This document shows, one piece after another, positions 7,983-15,395 of a DNA stretch of 54,121 nt. The notes beneath the pieces were generated by a model. It saw only the letters and a list, made by a program, of their open reading frames with translations, did not search any database and was not told the DNA's origin. Location: assembly GCA_020025955.1 (NCBI GenBank), contig JAHHRF010000008.1, forward strand, positions 1-54,121, written 5' to 3'. Numbering within the stretch: the first letter of the stretch is position 1; every line of letters begins with the position of its first letter. The position numbers were made by a program, and so were the translations under genes. Origin of the DNA: Sutterella sp. (lineage in GTDB: Bacteria; Pseudomonadota; Gammaproteobacteria; Burkholderiales; Burkholderiaceae_F).

Positions 7983-8417
7983 TTAACGGTAAACCATCAC
8001 CGGGATGTGGGAATTGGTTAAAACCTTCTGGGTTTCAGAACCAATCAACACGGCGGCCAGCCCCTTGCGACCGTGGCTCGCCATAAAGACAATGTCGCAA
8101 TCATGGCGCTTGGCTTGATCAATGATGGCTTCCGCCGGGGAAAAGCTCTTCACCATGGAGGTGCTAGCCGCCACCCCCATCTGGTCACACAAGGCTTTGG
8201 CGGCGTCCAAACGTTCCTGAGCCTGGGTCGTCACACGTTCGTCATACTGTTCGATCGATTCCGGACGGTATTCCGACAAATTCGTGTAGGAATACGGTTC
8301 CGAGACGGTCGTAACCACAATCGATGCCCCCAAGGGCTTAGCAAAGCGAACAGCGCCTTCGACCGCCTTGAGCGACATCTCAGAGCCATCCGTCGGGACC
8401 AGAATACGTTTGAACAT
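7983..8417 (-). CDS. Universal stress protein (UspA family), single domain
   Basis: 144 residues with the Usp fold. It starts MFKRILVPTDGSEMSLKA, the nucleotide-binding strand and loop, and carries the C-terminal ATP-binding pattern G-2x-G-9x-G-S/T as SHGRKGLAAVLIGSE near residue 115. Such proteins are cytoplasmic and help survival under starvation or other stress, though no substrate can be named. AAGGAAA precedes the ATG by 8 bases. The gene downstream (7517-7906) is 76 bases away on the same strand and could be cotranscribed. Confidence 0.92.
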   Translation of the reverse strand: MFKRILVPTDGSEMSLKAVEGAVRFAKPLGASIVVTTVSEPYSYTNLSEYRPESIEQYDERVTTQAQERLDAAKALCDQMGVAASTSMVKSFSPAEAIIDQAKRHDCDIVFMASHGRKGLAAVLIGSETQKVLTNSHIPVMVYR

Positions 8418-8480
8418 CAGCGTGTTTCCTTTTTGTTCTTTGAGCGTGGAGAGAATCCAAGTGTTCTCTCGGTCATCCTT

Positions 8481-9278
8481 TTATTTTATGCCTTTCTCGC
8501 GAGCTTGGGAAATGAGGCCGTTGAGCACAATGGCAGCGAGCTGCAAACCGCAACTGGCCGTCACCACCATCCCGGAGCCAAAGCCAACGCGTGCGGTGGG
8601 TGCCTCACCCAAGGCGTTTAACGTATCGAGCCCCGGCTGCTTAAGGGGCTCATCCGAGAAGACCGCCACAATGCCAAACTTGCGGGTTTTCTTCGGATCT
8701 TTACTGCCCGCAGGAAAGCCATGGTTTTTGCGTAAGAACGTGCGCAACTTCGCAAGGAGCGGATCGCCCTTTACTTGCGAGAGGTCGGCACTCATTAATT
8801 TCGACGGGTCAATGCGCGCAGCGGCGCCCCCAGATACCACCACGGGAAGGTGGTTGGCATGGCAATACGCCACCAGGGCCGTTTTCCCACGCAAGTCGTC
8901 AATCGCGTCAATCACGTAGTGCGCCTCGAGCGGGATTTGCGAGGGAAGCGTCTCGGCGGAGACAAACTCCGGGATGACGTCGACTTCACAATCGGGGTTA
9001 ATCAACGCGACACGATCTTTCATCGCGTCGACTTTGAAGCGATCGTAATTGCCGTCATGGGCATGGAGCTGGCGATTGGTATTGGAGAGCGCGACCGTAT
9101 CGCCGTCAATGAGCGTGAGATGTCCAACGCCAGTACGGGCTAACGCCTCGACAGCCCAGCTGCCAACGCCACCCATCCCGACAACGACCACGTGTGCGTT
9201 TTTCAGCACAAGGGCTCCGTCTTCGCCATACAAACGACCAACACCGCCCAGTCGGCGGGGATCCGTAGTAGAGGCCAT
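8481..9278 (-). CDS. tcdA: tRNA threonylcarbamoyladenosine dehydratase
   Basis: E1-like ATP-dependent enzyme (TcdA/CsdL/YgdL) that dehydrates t6A37 of tRNA to the cyclic form ct6A. It has 265 residues, like the E. coli protein. The adenylation domain shows VVVVGMGGVGSWAVEAL (glycine loop at 34-40), LIDGDTVALSNTNRQ, and the VIDAIDDLRGK segment, all family hallmarks distinguishing it from ThiF/MoeB. AGGACG lies upstream of the ATG. It starts 63 bases before the usp gene on the same strand and may form a unit with it. Confidence 0.93.
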   Translation of the reverse strand: MASTTDPRRLGGVGRLYGEDGALVLKNAHVVVVGMGGVGSWAVEALARTGVGHLTLIDGDTVALSNTNRQLHAHDGNYDRFKVDAMKDRVALINPDCEVDVIPEFVSAETLPSQIPLEAHYVIDAIDDLRGKTALVAYCHANHLPVVVSGGAAARIDPSKLMSADLSQVKGDPLLAKLRTFLRKNHGFPAGSKDPKKTRKFGIVAVFSDEPLKQPGLDTLNALGEAPTARVGFGSGMVVTASCGLQLAAIVLNGLISQAREKGIK

Positions 9279-9547
9279 CTTGTTTCGTCCTACAAAAGAA
9301 AATTCATCAAAGGGGATTCACTATCGCACGTTGCCCGCCATCCGACAAGATCGACCCTAGGGTTTTCTTTGTTACGTGGTTTTGCGCGCTATTTCCTCTT
9401 AAAATAAGAAGTAAAGAGATGGGGTTCTTTTTTCATACCCCCTTCTCACTCGATTGGACGGCGCCTGAGGGAAACTGCGCAACTTCTGCCCTTCTCACCT
9501 CAAGCCCCCCGCCACCCCGTTAAGCGATGCATTATTTCGGAGGGATT

Positions 9548-10447
9548 ATGCGCATTTTGGTACCTGTTGACGGCAGTGAAAATAGCCTTCACGCCATTGA
9601 ATTTATTGCTAGCCGTGCCACCTTGTTGGGGAGCCATCCTGACATTGAAGTGCTCAACGTCCAATTACCGTTGCCGACCCGTGCTGGGCGCCTCGTGGGG
9701 CAAGACTCCTTAACCCGTTACTACGAAGATGAAGCCGAAAAGGTCTTTGAACCCGTGCGCGAAAAGTTACTCGCTGTCGGCGTCAAAGCCCAAGAAGCCT
9801 TCTTGGTGGGGGACCCCTCTGACGTCATCGCCGAAGAAGCCGCACGCTTTAAGGCCGATTTGATTGTGATGGGGAGCCGTGGTCAGAATGCGTTAAAGGG
9901 CCTTTTCTTTGGGTCCGTCTCCAACGCCGTTTTAGCCAAGTCGAAGTGCCCCGTCTTAATGCTCCGTGACAAACCCGCACCTGACATGGATGCCCTTCGT
10001 GTGGGGATTGCCGTGGACGGCTCGAAGTATGGTCGCGCTGCAGTGAAGTACCTCTTAAAGCACATCCCGCTCTTTGGTTCTGGCGCTCAATTCTTCCTCA
10101 TGAATGTCGTAAGCGACTACGCTGGCGCCGTCATGCCCGATATGGCGGGGATGGCCTTGCCGGCATTGAGCGAAGAAGAAGTCTTTGAACTCCAGCAGGA
10201 CGAATTCAATGACGCCATCGATCCGTTACGTCCCCTCTTTGCGAAGGCCGCAGTGAAGCCGAAGGAAGTGTGCCTTGTGGGCAACGCCGGTGACGAAATT
10301 GCCGCGTTTGCGAAAAAGAAGAAACTCAACGTCGTGGTGATGGGCTCCCACGGGTACGGTCGCTTTAAGGCCGCCATTATGGGCTCCACCGCAACGCGTA
10401 TCGCCGCGATGGGCAACGTTCCGTTACTCATCATTCGCCAGGCCTAA
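9548..10447 (+). CDS. Tandem-domain universal stress protein
   Basis: 299 residues made of two Usp domains. Domain 1 runs from MRILVPVDGSENSLHAI to about 145 with the ATP motif GSRGQNALKGLFFGSVS. Domain 2 begins at LRVGIAVDGSKYGRAAV (about 155) and ends with GSHGYGRFKAAIMGSTATR. Both domains keep the G-2x-G-9x-G-S/T nucleotide-binding pattern. The ATG at 9548 was preferred to that at 9527 because GGAGG is 4 bases upstream and the protein then starts directly with the first Usp strand. It is divergent from tcdA across a 269-base gap and ends in a strong terminator. Confidence 0.92.
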   Translation: MRILVPVDGSENSLHAIEFIASRATLLGSHPDIEVLNVQLPLPTRAGRLVGQDSLTRYYEDEAEKVFEPVREKLLAVGVKAQEAFLVGDPSDVIAEEAARFKADLIVMGSRGQNALKGLFFGSVSNAVLAKSKCPVLMLRDKPAPDMDALRVGIAVDGSKYGRAAVKYLLKHIPLFGSGAQFFLMNVVSDYAGAVMPDMAGMALPALSEEEVFELQQDEFNDAIDPLRPLFAKAAVKPKEVCLVGNAGDEIAAFAKKKKLNVVVMGSHGYGRFKAAIMGSTATRIAAMGNVPLLIIRQA

Positions 10448-10458
10448 TGTGGATTTCC

Positions 10459-10487
10459 CCCCACTCTTCGGAGTGGGGTTTCTTTTT
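10459..10487 (+). terminator. Intrinsic terminator after the tandem Usp gene
   Basis: An 8-bp GC-rich stem (10459-10466 with 10471-10478) is capped by a stable TTCG tetraloop and followed by TTTCTTTTTG. It lies 12 bases after the stop codon. Confidence 0.92.
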
Positions 10488-10507
10488 GCATTGAGCCCAC
10501 ATCCGAC

Positions 10508-10536
10508 CTGACAGGTTGAAATTCGCGCACTATAAT
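10508..10536 (+). promoter_or_regulatory. Sigma70 promoter of the NarL/LuxR-type regulator gene
   Basis: CTGACA at 10508-10513 (5 of 6 to the -35 consensus) and TATAAT at 10531-10536 (perfect -10) are separated by exactly 17 bases. Transcription would start near 10543, giving a leader of about 118 nt. The -35 is embedded in the palindrome CCTGACAGG, also found upstream of the ferredoxin-NADP reductase gene at 13588. Confidence 0.85.
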
Positions 10537-10542
10537 CCCCCA

Positions 10543-10560
10543 AACACGGTATAGCGTGTT
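10543..10560 (+). promoter_or_regulatory. Inverted repeat at the predicted transcription start of the regulator gene
   Basis: AACACG and CGTGTT, a perfect 6-bp inverted repeat, flank GTATAG directly at the predicted +1 to +18. It could be a repressor or autoregulator operator, or a 5' mRNA hairpin. GTATAG occurs again at about 10579. The function is inferred from position only. Confidence 0.45.
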
Positions 10561-10610
10561 CAGGGGTAGGATAAACGCCGTATAGTTCAGCCCCCAAGCA
10601 CAAAAATTCA

Positions 10611-10645
10611 GACTGTCTCGATCCCCTTTAGGACAGTCCCCTTTT
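10611..10645 (+). promoter_or_regulatory. Leader hairpin before the regulator start codon
   Basis: GACTGTC (10611-10617) and GACAGTC (10632-10638) form a perfect 7-bp stem with a 14-base loop, followed by CCCCTTTTC. It lies 23 bases before the ATG. It could act as a weak attenuator or hold the ribosome-binding region in structure. No known riboswitch class is recognised. Confidence 0.45.
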
Positions 10646-10660
10646 CATCGGAACGATTTC

Positions 10661-11341
10661 ATGCTTCTTCACTCGACCCGCAAGCCTACGATTAAAGTAG
10701 CCGTTGCGACGGACACCCCGAACGATGCCCACCGCATGTCCAATCAGCTCAATGCCCAGCAAGACATTACCGTGGTTGGCACGGCTACGACCCCGCAAGA
10801 GTTAGAAAATTTATTGGCCCGTAAGGCCATCGACGTGCTCGTCACGGACGTGACCGTCAACGGCAAGGACATCATGCCCACGATCGCTAACCTCTTGGAG
10901 CGTCTCCCGGAATTAAATGTCCTTTGCTACACGGAAGCGGCTGAAGAAAGCACGGTCATTGGGGCGGTGCAGGCTGGTGTGACGGGCTATGTGCTTCGTT
11001 CCACCAACGAAGACCTTCCCAACTGTGTGCGTTTGATTAACGGCGGTGGCTCCCCCGTCTCCCCGATGGTGGCCCGCTTTGTGATTCGTACGCTCTATAC
11101 GCGCAATCGCCCCGCAGTGGTGCCAGTGCGCTCCGATGTGCAGCGCCTCTCCAACCGTGAGTCTGAAATCCTTCAGCTCCTCGCCAAGGGGATTCCCTTT
11201 GCCGACATCGGTGAAATCCTCTCGATTTCGCCCCATACGGTGACGGCTCACATCAAGAAGATTTATCGCAAGCTTCAGGTTCACTCCCGTGGTGAAGCCG
11301 TTTACGAAGCGAAGTGTTTAGGGCTCTTGCCGGACTTGTAA
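10661..11341 (+). CDS. NarL/LuxR-type response regulator
   Basis: 226 residues: a receiver-like domain at about 10-130 and a GerE/LuxR helix-turn-helix at about 160-220 (LSNRESEILQLLAKG, then ISPHTVTAHIKKIYRKL). The phospho-acceptor is probably D63 in LVTDVTVNG. However, the usual acidic pair is reduced to T17-D18 and the conserved lysine is R113 in GYVLRST, so phosphorylation may be weak or altered. No histidine kinase lies beside it, so it is an orphan in this window. It has its own promoter, operator-like repeat and leader hairpin, and ends in a strong terminator. It is a DNA-binding transcription factor; its target is unknown. Confidence 0.87.
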   Translation: MLLHSTRKPTIKVAVATDTPNDAHRMSNQLNAQQDITVVGTATTPQELENLLARKAIDVLVTDVTVNGKDIMPTIANLLERLPELNVLCYTEAAEESTVIGAVQAGVTGYVLRSTNEDLPNCVRLINGGGSPVSPMVARFVIRTLYTRNRPAVVPVRSDVQRLSNRESEILQLLAKGIPFADIGEILSISPHTVTAHIKKIYRKLQVHSRGEAVYEAKCLGLLPDL

Positions 11342-11360
11342 TCTGGACGGTCTCTACGAG

Positions 11361-11390
11361 AAGGGAAAGCGTATTGACTTTCCCTTTTTT
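11361..11390 (+). terminator. Intrinsic terminator after the regulator gene
   Basis: The stem AAGGGAAAG pairs with CTTTCCCTT around an 8-base loop and merges into a six-T tract. It lies about 20 bases after the stop codon. Confidence 0.9.
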
Positions 11391-11406
11391 GTGCCCCCAA
11401 ACGAAT

Positions 11407-11436
11407 AAAGGGAGGTCTCTTGAAGACCTCCCTTTT
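11407..11436. terminator. Terminator between moaC and the regulator gene
   Basis: A perfect 12-bp stem (11407-11418 with 11424-11435) closes a 5-base loop. It has TTTT on the plus side and TTTATTC on the minus side. It mainly serves moaC, whose stop is about 20 bases away. Confidence 0.85.
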
Positions 11437-11456
11437 CGCATGAGTGCCGAGAAATT

Positions 11457-11936
11457 TTACTTTTCCGCGACCCAGTGACCGGACTTACCGCCCTTCTTTT
11501 CTAAAAGACGAATGCCACTCATGACCATGCCGCGATCCACGGCCTTACACATGTCATAGATCGTCAAGAGCCCCACCTGAACCGAAGTTAAGGCTTCCAT
11601 TTCAACGCCCGTCTGGCCATTGCAATGGGCTTCCGCCGTACAGGTAATGGAGCTCGTTTCTTTATTTAATTCAAATTCCACGTTCACGCGGGTGAGCGCA
11701 ATCGGGTGGCACAACGGAATCAAGTCCGAGGTGCGCTTGCTCGCCATAATCGCCGCAATACGCGCAATCCCAATCACGTCGCCCTTCTTGGCGCTACCGC
11801 CTTCAACCAAGGCAAAGGTCGAGGGCTCCATCGTAATGGTGCCCGTCGCGACGGCCACACGGGTCGTAATGGCCTTGCCACCAACGTCCACCATGTGGGC
11901 CTGACCGCTTTCGTTGAAGTGCGTAAGTTCGCTCAT
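11457..11936 (-). CDS. moaC: Cyclic pyranopterin monophosphate synthase
   Basis: Cytoplasmic hexameric enzyme that forms cyclic pyranopterin monophosphate in molybdenum-cofactor synthesis, acting after MoaA. It has 159 residues, the family norm. Signatures are intact: KKGDVIGIARIAAIMASKRT, the LIPLCHPI loop, and MEALTSVQVGLLTIYDMCKA with catalytic K/D residues, followed by KGGKSGHW. AAGGA lies 6 bases before the ATG. No other mo- genes are nearby, so the rest of the pathway is elsewhere. Confidence 0.96.
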   Translation of the reverse strand: MSELTHFNESGQAHMVDVGGKAITTRVAVATGTITMEPSTFALVEGGSAKKGDVIGIARIAAIMASKRTSDLIPLCHPIALTRVNVEFELNKETSSITCTAEAHCNGQTGVEMEALTSVQVGLLTIYDMCKAVDRGMVMSGIRLLEKKGGKSGHWVAEK

Positions 11937-12070
11937 TTGTAATCCTTCGTGAAAAAGTTATACCGTGCTTCGGTTTAAAGTTCGTACCGTTATCATAAAG
12001 GGTAAGTGACGGTTTCGTTTAATCGTCATGCGATTGGTTTTTGCATTTCCTCTGCCCGAGTCTCCCTCTC

Positions 12071-13585
12071 ATGCGTCGTTTACCCCTTGTTCGTCTTCTT
12101 CAAACGCTGACTCTGACGGCGTGTTTTGGTGCGGGCACGCTGTGTGCGCATGACGACACGTTGCGCCCGCCCTTAAACCTGAATTTGCCGAGTTTGGGCA
12201 CGGTCGCCTCTGATGAACTCAGCCCCGACCAAGAGTACGCCTTGGGTCGAAGCATCATGGGGGAGATTCGTCAAAGCGAAGACTATCTGCGCGACCCGGA
12301 AATCACGGCCTACTTAAATGAACTGGGCTTTCGCTTGGTGAGTAATGCCGACACCTACACCTACCGCTTTGAATTCTTTGGAGTCAAGGATCCGAGCTTA
12401 AACGCCTTTGCGTTGCCTGGGGGCTTCATTGCCGTCAACACGGGGACCATTGTGGCGGCGCAGACGGAAAGCGAACTCGCGGGTGTGATGGGGCACGAAA
12501 TTGGGCACGTCGCTCAGCGCCATATTGCCCGCATGATTGAAGACCAAAAGAAGAATTTACCGCTCACGATCGGCTCCATTTTGTTGGCGATTCTCGCCGC
12601 GCAAGCGGGGGGCGACTCCGGTGCCCAGTTAGCGAGCGCTGTAGCTTTAGGGAGCCAAGCCGCGTTAATTCAGCGACGCCTCTCCTTTAGCCAGGGAGCA
12701 GAGCGCGAAGCCGATCGCATTGGGATGCAAACGCTCTCGCGTTCTGGCTTTGACCCCGCCGGGATGCAGCGCTTCTTTGAGCGCCTTCAAAACAAGTACG
12801 CCGTGGAAGAAGTGTTGAGTTCGAAATTCCTCTCAACGCACCCTCTAACGAGTGAACGTATTGCGGACATGGAAAACCGTGCGCGGTCACTACCCGTACG
12901 CTTAGTCTCCAATTCGCTCGTCTTTGAATTAATTCAAAAGCGGGCGCAACTTCTCCAAACGGTGCCAGGGCCCCAACGTGACCGTTTATTCACCACGTGG
13001 ACGAACGTTGTGAAGGGTTCAAACGAAAAGGCTGCGGTACCTGCCGCCTATGGGCTCTCACTGCTCTACGCGGAACGAGGCGACAACAAGGCAGCCCTCC
13101 ATTGGGCAGAGCGCGCGATGGCGCGAGGAAAAAATGCCATTTTGGAACGTAACCTCCTGCTTGCGAAGTGGCGGGTCGCCAAGGCGTCTGAACGGAAGTC
13201 CGTTCTTGCTGCCGCGAAGGATGCCACCCAACGCTATCCCTTCTCGCGCCTCATTTTGAATACCTACCTGGAACTCTTATATGAAGCGGGGGACGACAAC
13301 GCGCTCATTAAAGCCGTGCGCAGCAATCCCCAGTTTGATGAGGGCTCGACGGACGCCAGTGAATGGCTTGCCAAAGCCTACACGCGACAAGGGAAAGTGA
13401 GTCAGGCGGGGCTCTACACCGCGAAGTGGTTATTAGCCGAAGGGCGCCTACGTGACGCGGATTGGCAACTCAATAACGCACAGCGTGCCAACGACGCGGA
13501 CTTCTACGTGATGAGTCGTATTGATGCCCTTCTACGCCAAGTCCGAGAACTCATTGCGCGTGAAGAGCAGGAAAAAAATCGATAA
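12071..13585 (+). CDS. bepA: Periplasmic beta-barrel assembly-enhancing M48 protease, BepA family
   Basis: 504 residues from the ATG at 12071; an in-frame TTG at 12041 would spoil the signal peptide. Residues 1-26 form a cleavable signal ending ...GTLCA. The M48 zinc site is HEIGH at 142-146, with the third ligand in AEREADRIG. The rest is helical TPR-like repeats (about 280-500). In E. coli, BepA works with BAM to assemble LptD or degrade stalled outer-membrane proteins, which fits lptD and surA in this same window. The pyrimidine-rich leader lacks a Shine-Dalgarno. E. coli BepA is 487 residues. Confidence 0.9.
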   Translation: MRRLPLVRLLQTLTLTACFGAGTLCAHDDTLRPPLNLNLPSLGTVASDELSPDQEYALGRSIMGEIRQSEDYLRDPEITAYLNELGFRLVSNADTYTYRFEFFGVKDPSLNAFALPGGFIAVNTGTIVAAQTESELAGVMGHEIGHVAQRHIARMIEDQKKNLPLTIGSILLAILAAQAGGDSGAQLASAVALGSQAALIQRRLSFSQGAEREADRIGMQTLSRSGFDPAGMQRFFERLQNKYAVEEVLSSKFLSTHPLTSERIADMENRARSLPVRLVSNSLVFELIQKRAQLLQTVPGPQRDRLFTTWTNVVKGSNEKAAVPAAYGLSLLYAERGDNKAALHWAERAMARGKNAILERNLLLAKWRVAKASERKSVLAAAKDATQRYPFSRLILNTYLELLYEAGDDNALIKAVRSNPQFDEGSTDASEWLAKAYTRQGKVSQAGLYTAKWLLAEGRLRDADWQLNNAQRANDADFYVMSRIDALLRQVRELIAREEQEKNR

Positions 13586-13588
13586 ATC

Positions 13589-13618
13589 CTGACAGGCTGC
13601 TCGGATACGTGAGAAAAT
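13589..13618 (+). promoter_or_regulatory. Possible promoter of the ferredoxin-NADP reductase gene
   Basis: CTGACA (13589-13594) and GAAAAT (13613-13618, 4 of 6 to consensus) are 18 bases apart. The -35 lies in the palindrome CCTGACAGG, identical to that of the regulator promoter at 10508. The weak -10 makes this tentative. Confidence 0.4.
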
Positions 13619-13633
13619 ACGCGCACGCGGTGT

Positions 13634-13656
13634 GGTTTACCCCAAGGGGGTATACC
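13634..13656 (+). promoter_or_regulatory. Inverted repeat upstream of the ferredoxin-NADP reductase gene
   Basis: GGTTTACCCC and GGGGTATACC, 10-base arms with one mismatch, surround a 3-base loop just downstream of the possible promoter. There is no T tract, so it is more likely an operator or 5' leader hairpin than a terminator. Confidence 0.45.
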
Positions 13657-13741
13657 TTCCACCCTCTCTTCCCTACTTCTGACACGGGCAACGGGTCTGG
13701 TTTGGACACTTGCCCCTTTACTTTTTTCTCGGAAATTTATT

Positions 13742-14821
13742 ATGGCGATTGAAGACTATCTGACCCTGGCTGAACCGACGGACGAAATGATTGAAACCGA
13801 TGCCGTCATCGTTGGGGCTGGCCCCGTAGGGCTCTTCCAGGTCTTCGAACTCGGCTTGTTGGAAATCAAGGCTCACGTGATTGATAGCTTGCGTAACGTT
13901 GGCGGTCAGTGCATGGAACTCTACCCCACCAAGCCCATCTACGACATTCCGGCTGTGCCCGTTTGCACGTCCTACGAATTAACCGAAAACCTCCTCAAGC
14001 AGATTCACCCCTTCGGGCCCACGTTCCACTTGGGTCAGGAAGTCACGCGCGTTGAAAAGCAGGAAGACGGCCGTTTCTATGTGGAAACGAGCACCGGCAC
14101 GCGTTTCATGTCCAAGGTCGTGATCATTGCTGCGGGCGTGGGCTCCTTCCAGCCGCGTCCCTTGAAGGTTAAGGGCATTGAAAAGTTCGAAGGCACGCAG
14201 TTGCACTACAGCTGTAAGGATCCGTCCGTCTTTGAAGGCCAGAACGTGGTCATCTTGGGTGGTGGCGACTCCGCCCTTGACTGGACCTTGAACTTGGTCG
14301 ACAAGGCCGAGAGCCTCGTCCTCGTGCACCGTCGTGACGGGTTCCGTGCTGCCGCCTCGTCGGTGGCTGCCATGAACGAACTCTGCGAAGACTGGCGCAT
14401 GCAGTTTGAAGTCGGTCAGGTGACGGGCTTCAATGAAGAAGACGGTCGTTTGACGGAAATTGCTGTCTCGGGCGCTGATGGCGTGACGCGTCGTATCCCC
14501 TTGGATCACCTCTTGGTGTTCTTCGGTCTCCAGCCCAAGCTCGGTCCCATCGAAACCTGGGGTCTCGAATTAGAACGTAAGCAGATCAAGGTCGATACCG
14601 AACGCTTCGAATCCAACATCCCGGGGCTTTTCGCCGTGGGTGACATCAACACGTACCCGGGCAAGAAGAAGCTCATCCTTTCGGGCTTCCATGAGTGCGC
14701 CTTGGCCGCGTTCGCTGCCTGCGACTATGTGTTCCCTGAAAAGCGTGTGCACCTCCAGTACACGACCACCTCGCCCAAACTCCACAAGGTCTTAGGCGTT
14801 GAAACCCCGACCTTTGATTAA
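13742..14821 (+). CDS. Ferredoxin--NADP reductase, thioredoxin-reductase-like type
   Basis: FAD enzyme that exchanges electrons between NADPH and ferredoxin or flavodoxin; 359 residues. The FAD motif is VIVGAGPVGLFQVFELG (about 21-37), followed by LRNVGGQCMELYPTKPIYDIP, typical of this class. The NADPH motif is VVILGGGDSALDW near 170 with VHRRDGFRA. The CxxC redox pair of true thioredoxin reductases is absent, which separates the two. The C-terminal FAVGDINTYPGKKKLILSGF is also conserved. The ATG follows a T-rich leader without a clear Shine-Dalgarno. An inverted repeat and possible promoter lie upstream. Confidence 0.94.
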   Translation: MAIEDYLTLAEPTDEMIETDAVIVGAGPVGLFQVFELGLLEIKAHVIDSLRNVGGQCMELYPTKPIYDIPAVPVCTSYELTENLLKQIHPFGPTFHLGQEVTRVEKQEDGRFYVETSTGTRFMSKVVIIAAGVGSFQPRPLKVKGIEKFEGTQLHYSCKDPSVFEGQNVVILGGGDSALDWTLNLVDKAESLVLVHRRDGFRAAASSVAAMNELCEDWRMQFEVGQVTGFNEEDGRLTEIAVSGADGVTRRIPLDHLLVFFGLQPKLGPIETWGLELERKQIKVDTERFESNIPGLFAVGDINTYPGKKKLILSGFHECALAAFAACDYVFPEKRVHLQYTTTSPKLHKVLGVETPTFD

Positions 14822-14845
14822 TTCAAAGCTGGGTTAGGTCCTACA

Positions 14846-14888
14846 AAAGAGCGTTTTTTCCCCCTGAAGGAAGAGGCGCTCTTTTTTT
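14846..14888. terminator. Terminator after the ferredoxin-NADP reductase gene
   Basis: AAAGAGCG (14846-14853) pairs with CGCTCTTT (14877-14884) around a 23-base loop that itself can fold (TTCC with GGAA). A seven-T tract follows on the plus strand. It reaches the stop codon of the convergent ogt gene. Confidence 0.85.
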
Positions 14889-15330
14889 ATTGCCCTTGGG
14901 CTTCTATTTGGATGATTTCGAGCTTTAAGTCCACACCAAAGCGGTAACCCGAACGCAGGCTCCCTGTTTTCACCACGCGATGGCACGGATAGAGAAACGG
15001 TAACGGGTTCGTCGCTAAGGCGCGCGCCACCGCTCGGGTATAGCGTTTCGAACCCAGCTCTTGGGCGAGCCCCTGATACGTGATGAGGGCCCCCTTGGGG
15101 GTTCCTAAAAGGGTAGTCAACACCCGCGTCTGAAAGGGCGAACCACGCAATTCAAAGGGAAACGGGGGCGCCTCGGTTTGGTCACCCTCAAGCCACCCCC
15201 TAAAGGCGCGCTCGAGCTCCGGGTCATGCGGGGCGTTTCCTTCAAGGGCGTCGATTCGAATCACGACGCCCGCTTCACGCGTGACTTGAAAGGCGTGACC
15301 GAAAAGAAAAATGGATACGGTGTCTGTCAT
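14887..15330 (-). CDS. ogt: Methylated-DNA--protein-cysteine methyltransferase
   Basis: Suicide DNA-repair protein that takes the alkyl group from O6-alkylguanine or O4-alkylthymine onto a cysteine. It has 147 residues from the ATG at 15330; a TTG at 15348 is also in frame. The acceptor site PCHRV is at 115-119 (C116), preceded by the helix GALITYQGLAQELGSKRYTRAVARAL, described here by its parts GALITYQGLAQEL and TRAVARALATNP. The N-terminal domain is shorter and divergent compared with Ogt/Ada, which is common in this family. It starts 19 bases after the mrp terminator. The choice between the symbols ogt and mgmt is conventional. Confidence 0.9.
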   Translation of the reverse strand: MTDTVSIFLFGHAFQVTREAGVVIRIDALEGNAPHDPELERAFRGWLEGDQTEAPPFPFELRGSPFQTRVLTTLLGTPKGALITYQGLAQELGSKRYTRAVARALATNPLPFLYPCHRVVKTGSLRSGYRFGVDLKLEIIQIEAQGQ

Positions 15331-15345
15331 CTTGCTGGGGGGAAA

Positions 15346-15382
15346 CAAAAAGAGCGCCCTCTTTCCAAAGAGAACGCTCTTT
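15346..15382 (-). terminator. Intrinsic terminator after mrp
   Basis: AAAGAGCG pairs with CGCTCTTT around an 18-base loop (15349-15356 with 15375-15382). On the minus strand it is followed by TTTTTGTTT. It separates mrp from ogt. Confidence 0.85.
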
Positions 15383-15395
15383 CGTTGCGCCTACA

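Noticed and set aside
8073..8919. Two long plus-strand frames opposite usp and tcdA
   Set aside because: Both lie opposite well-supported genes and overlap each other; low-complexity, no motif.
9279..9547. Promoter or small RNA in the 269-base gap between tcdA and the tandem Usp gene
   Set aside because: A TAAAAT near 9400 lacks a -35 at proper distance; apart from CCCTAGGG at 9355 I see nothing to support.
12041..12070. TTG start for bepA
   Set aside because: It adds ten residues before an otherwise typical signal peptide; the ATG at 12071 is better.
13979..14509. 176-codon antisense frame over the ferredoxin-NADP reductase gene
   Set aside because: It mirrors a gene with full family motifs and has no family-like sequence of its own; such shadows are common at this codon usage.
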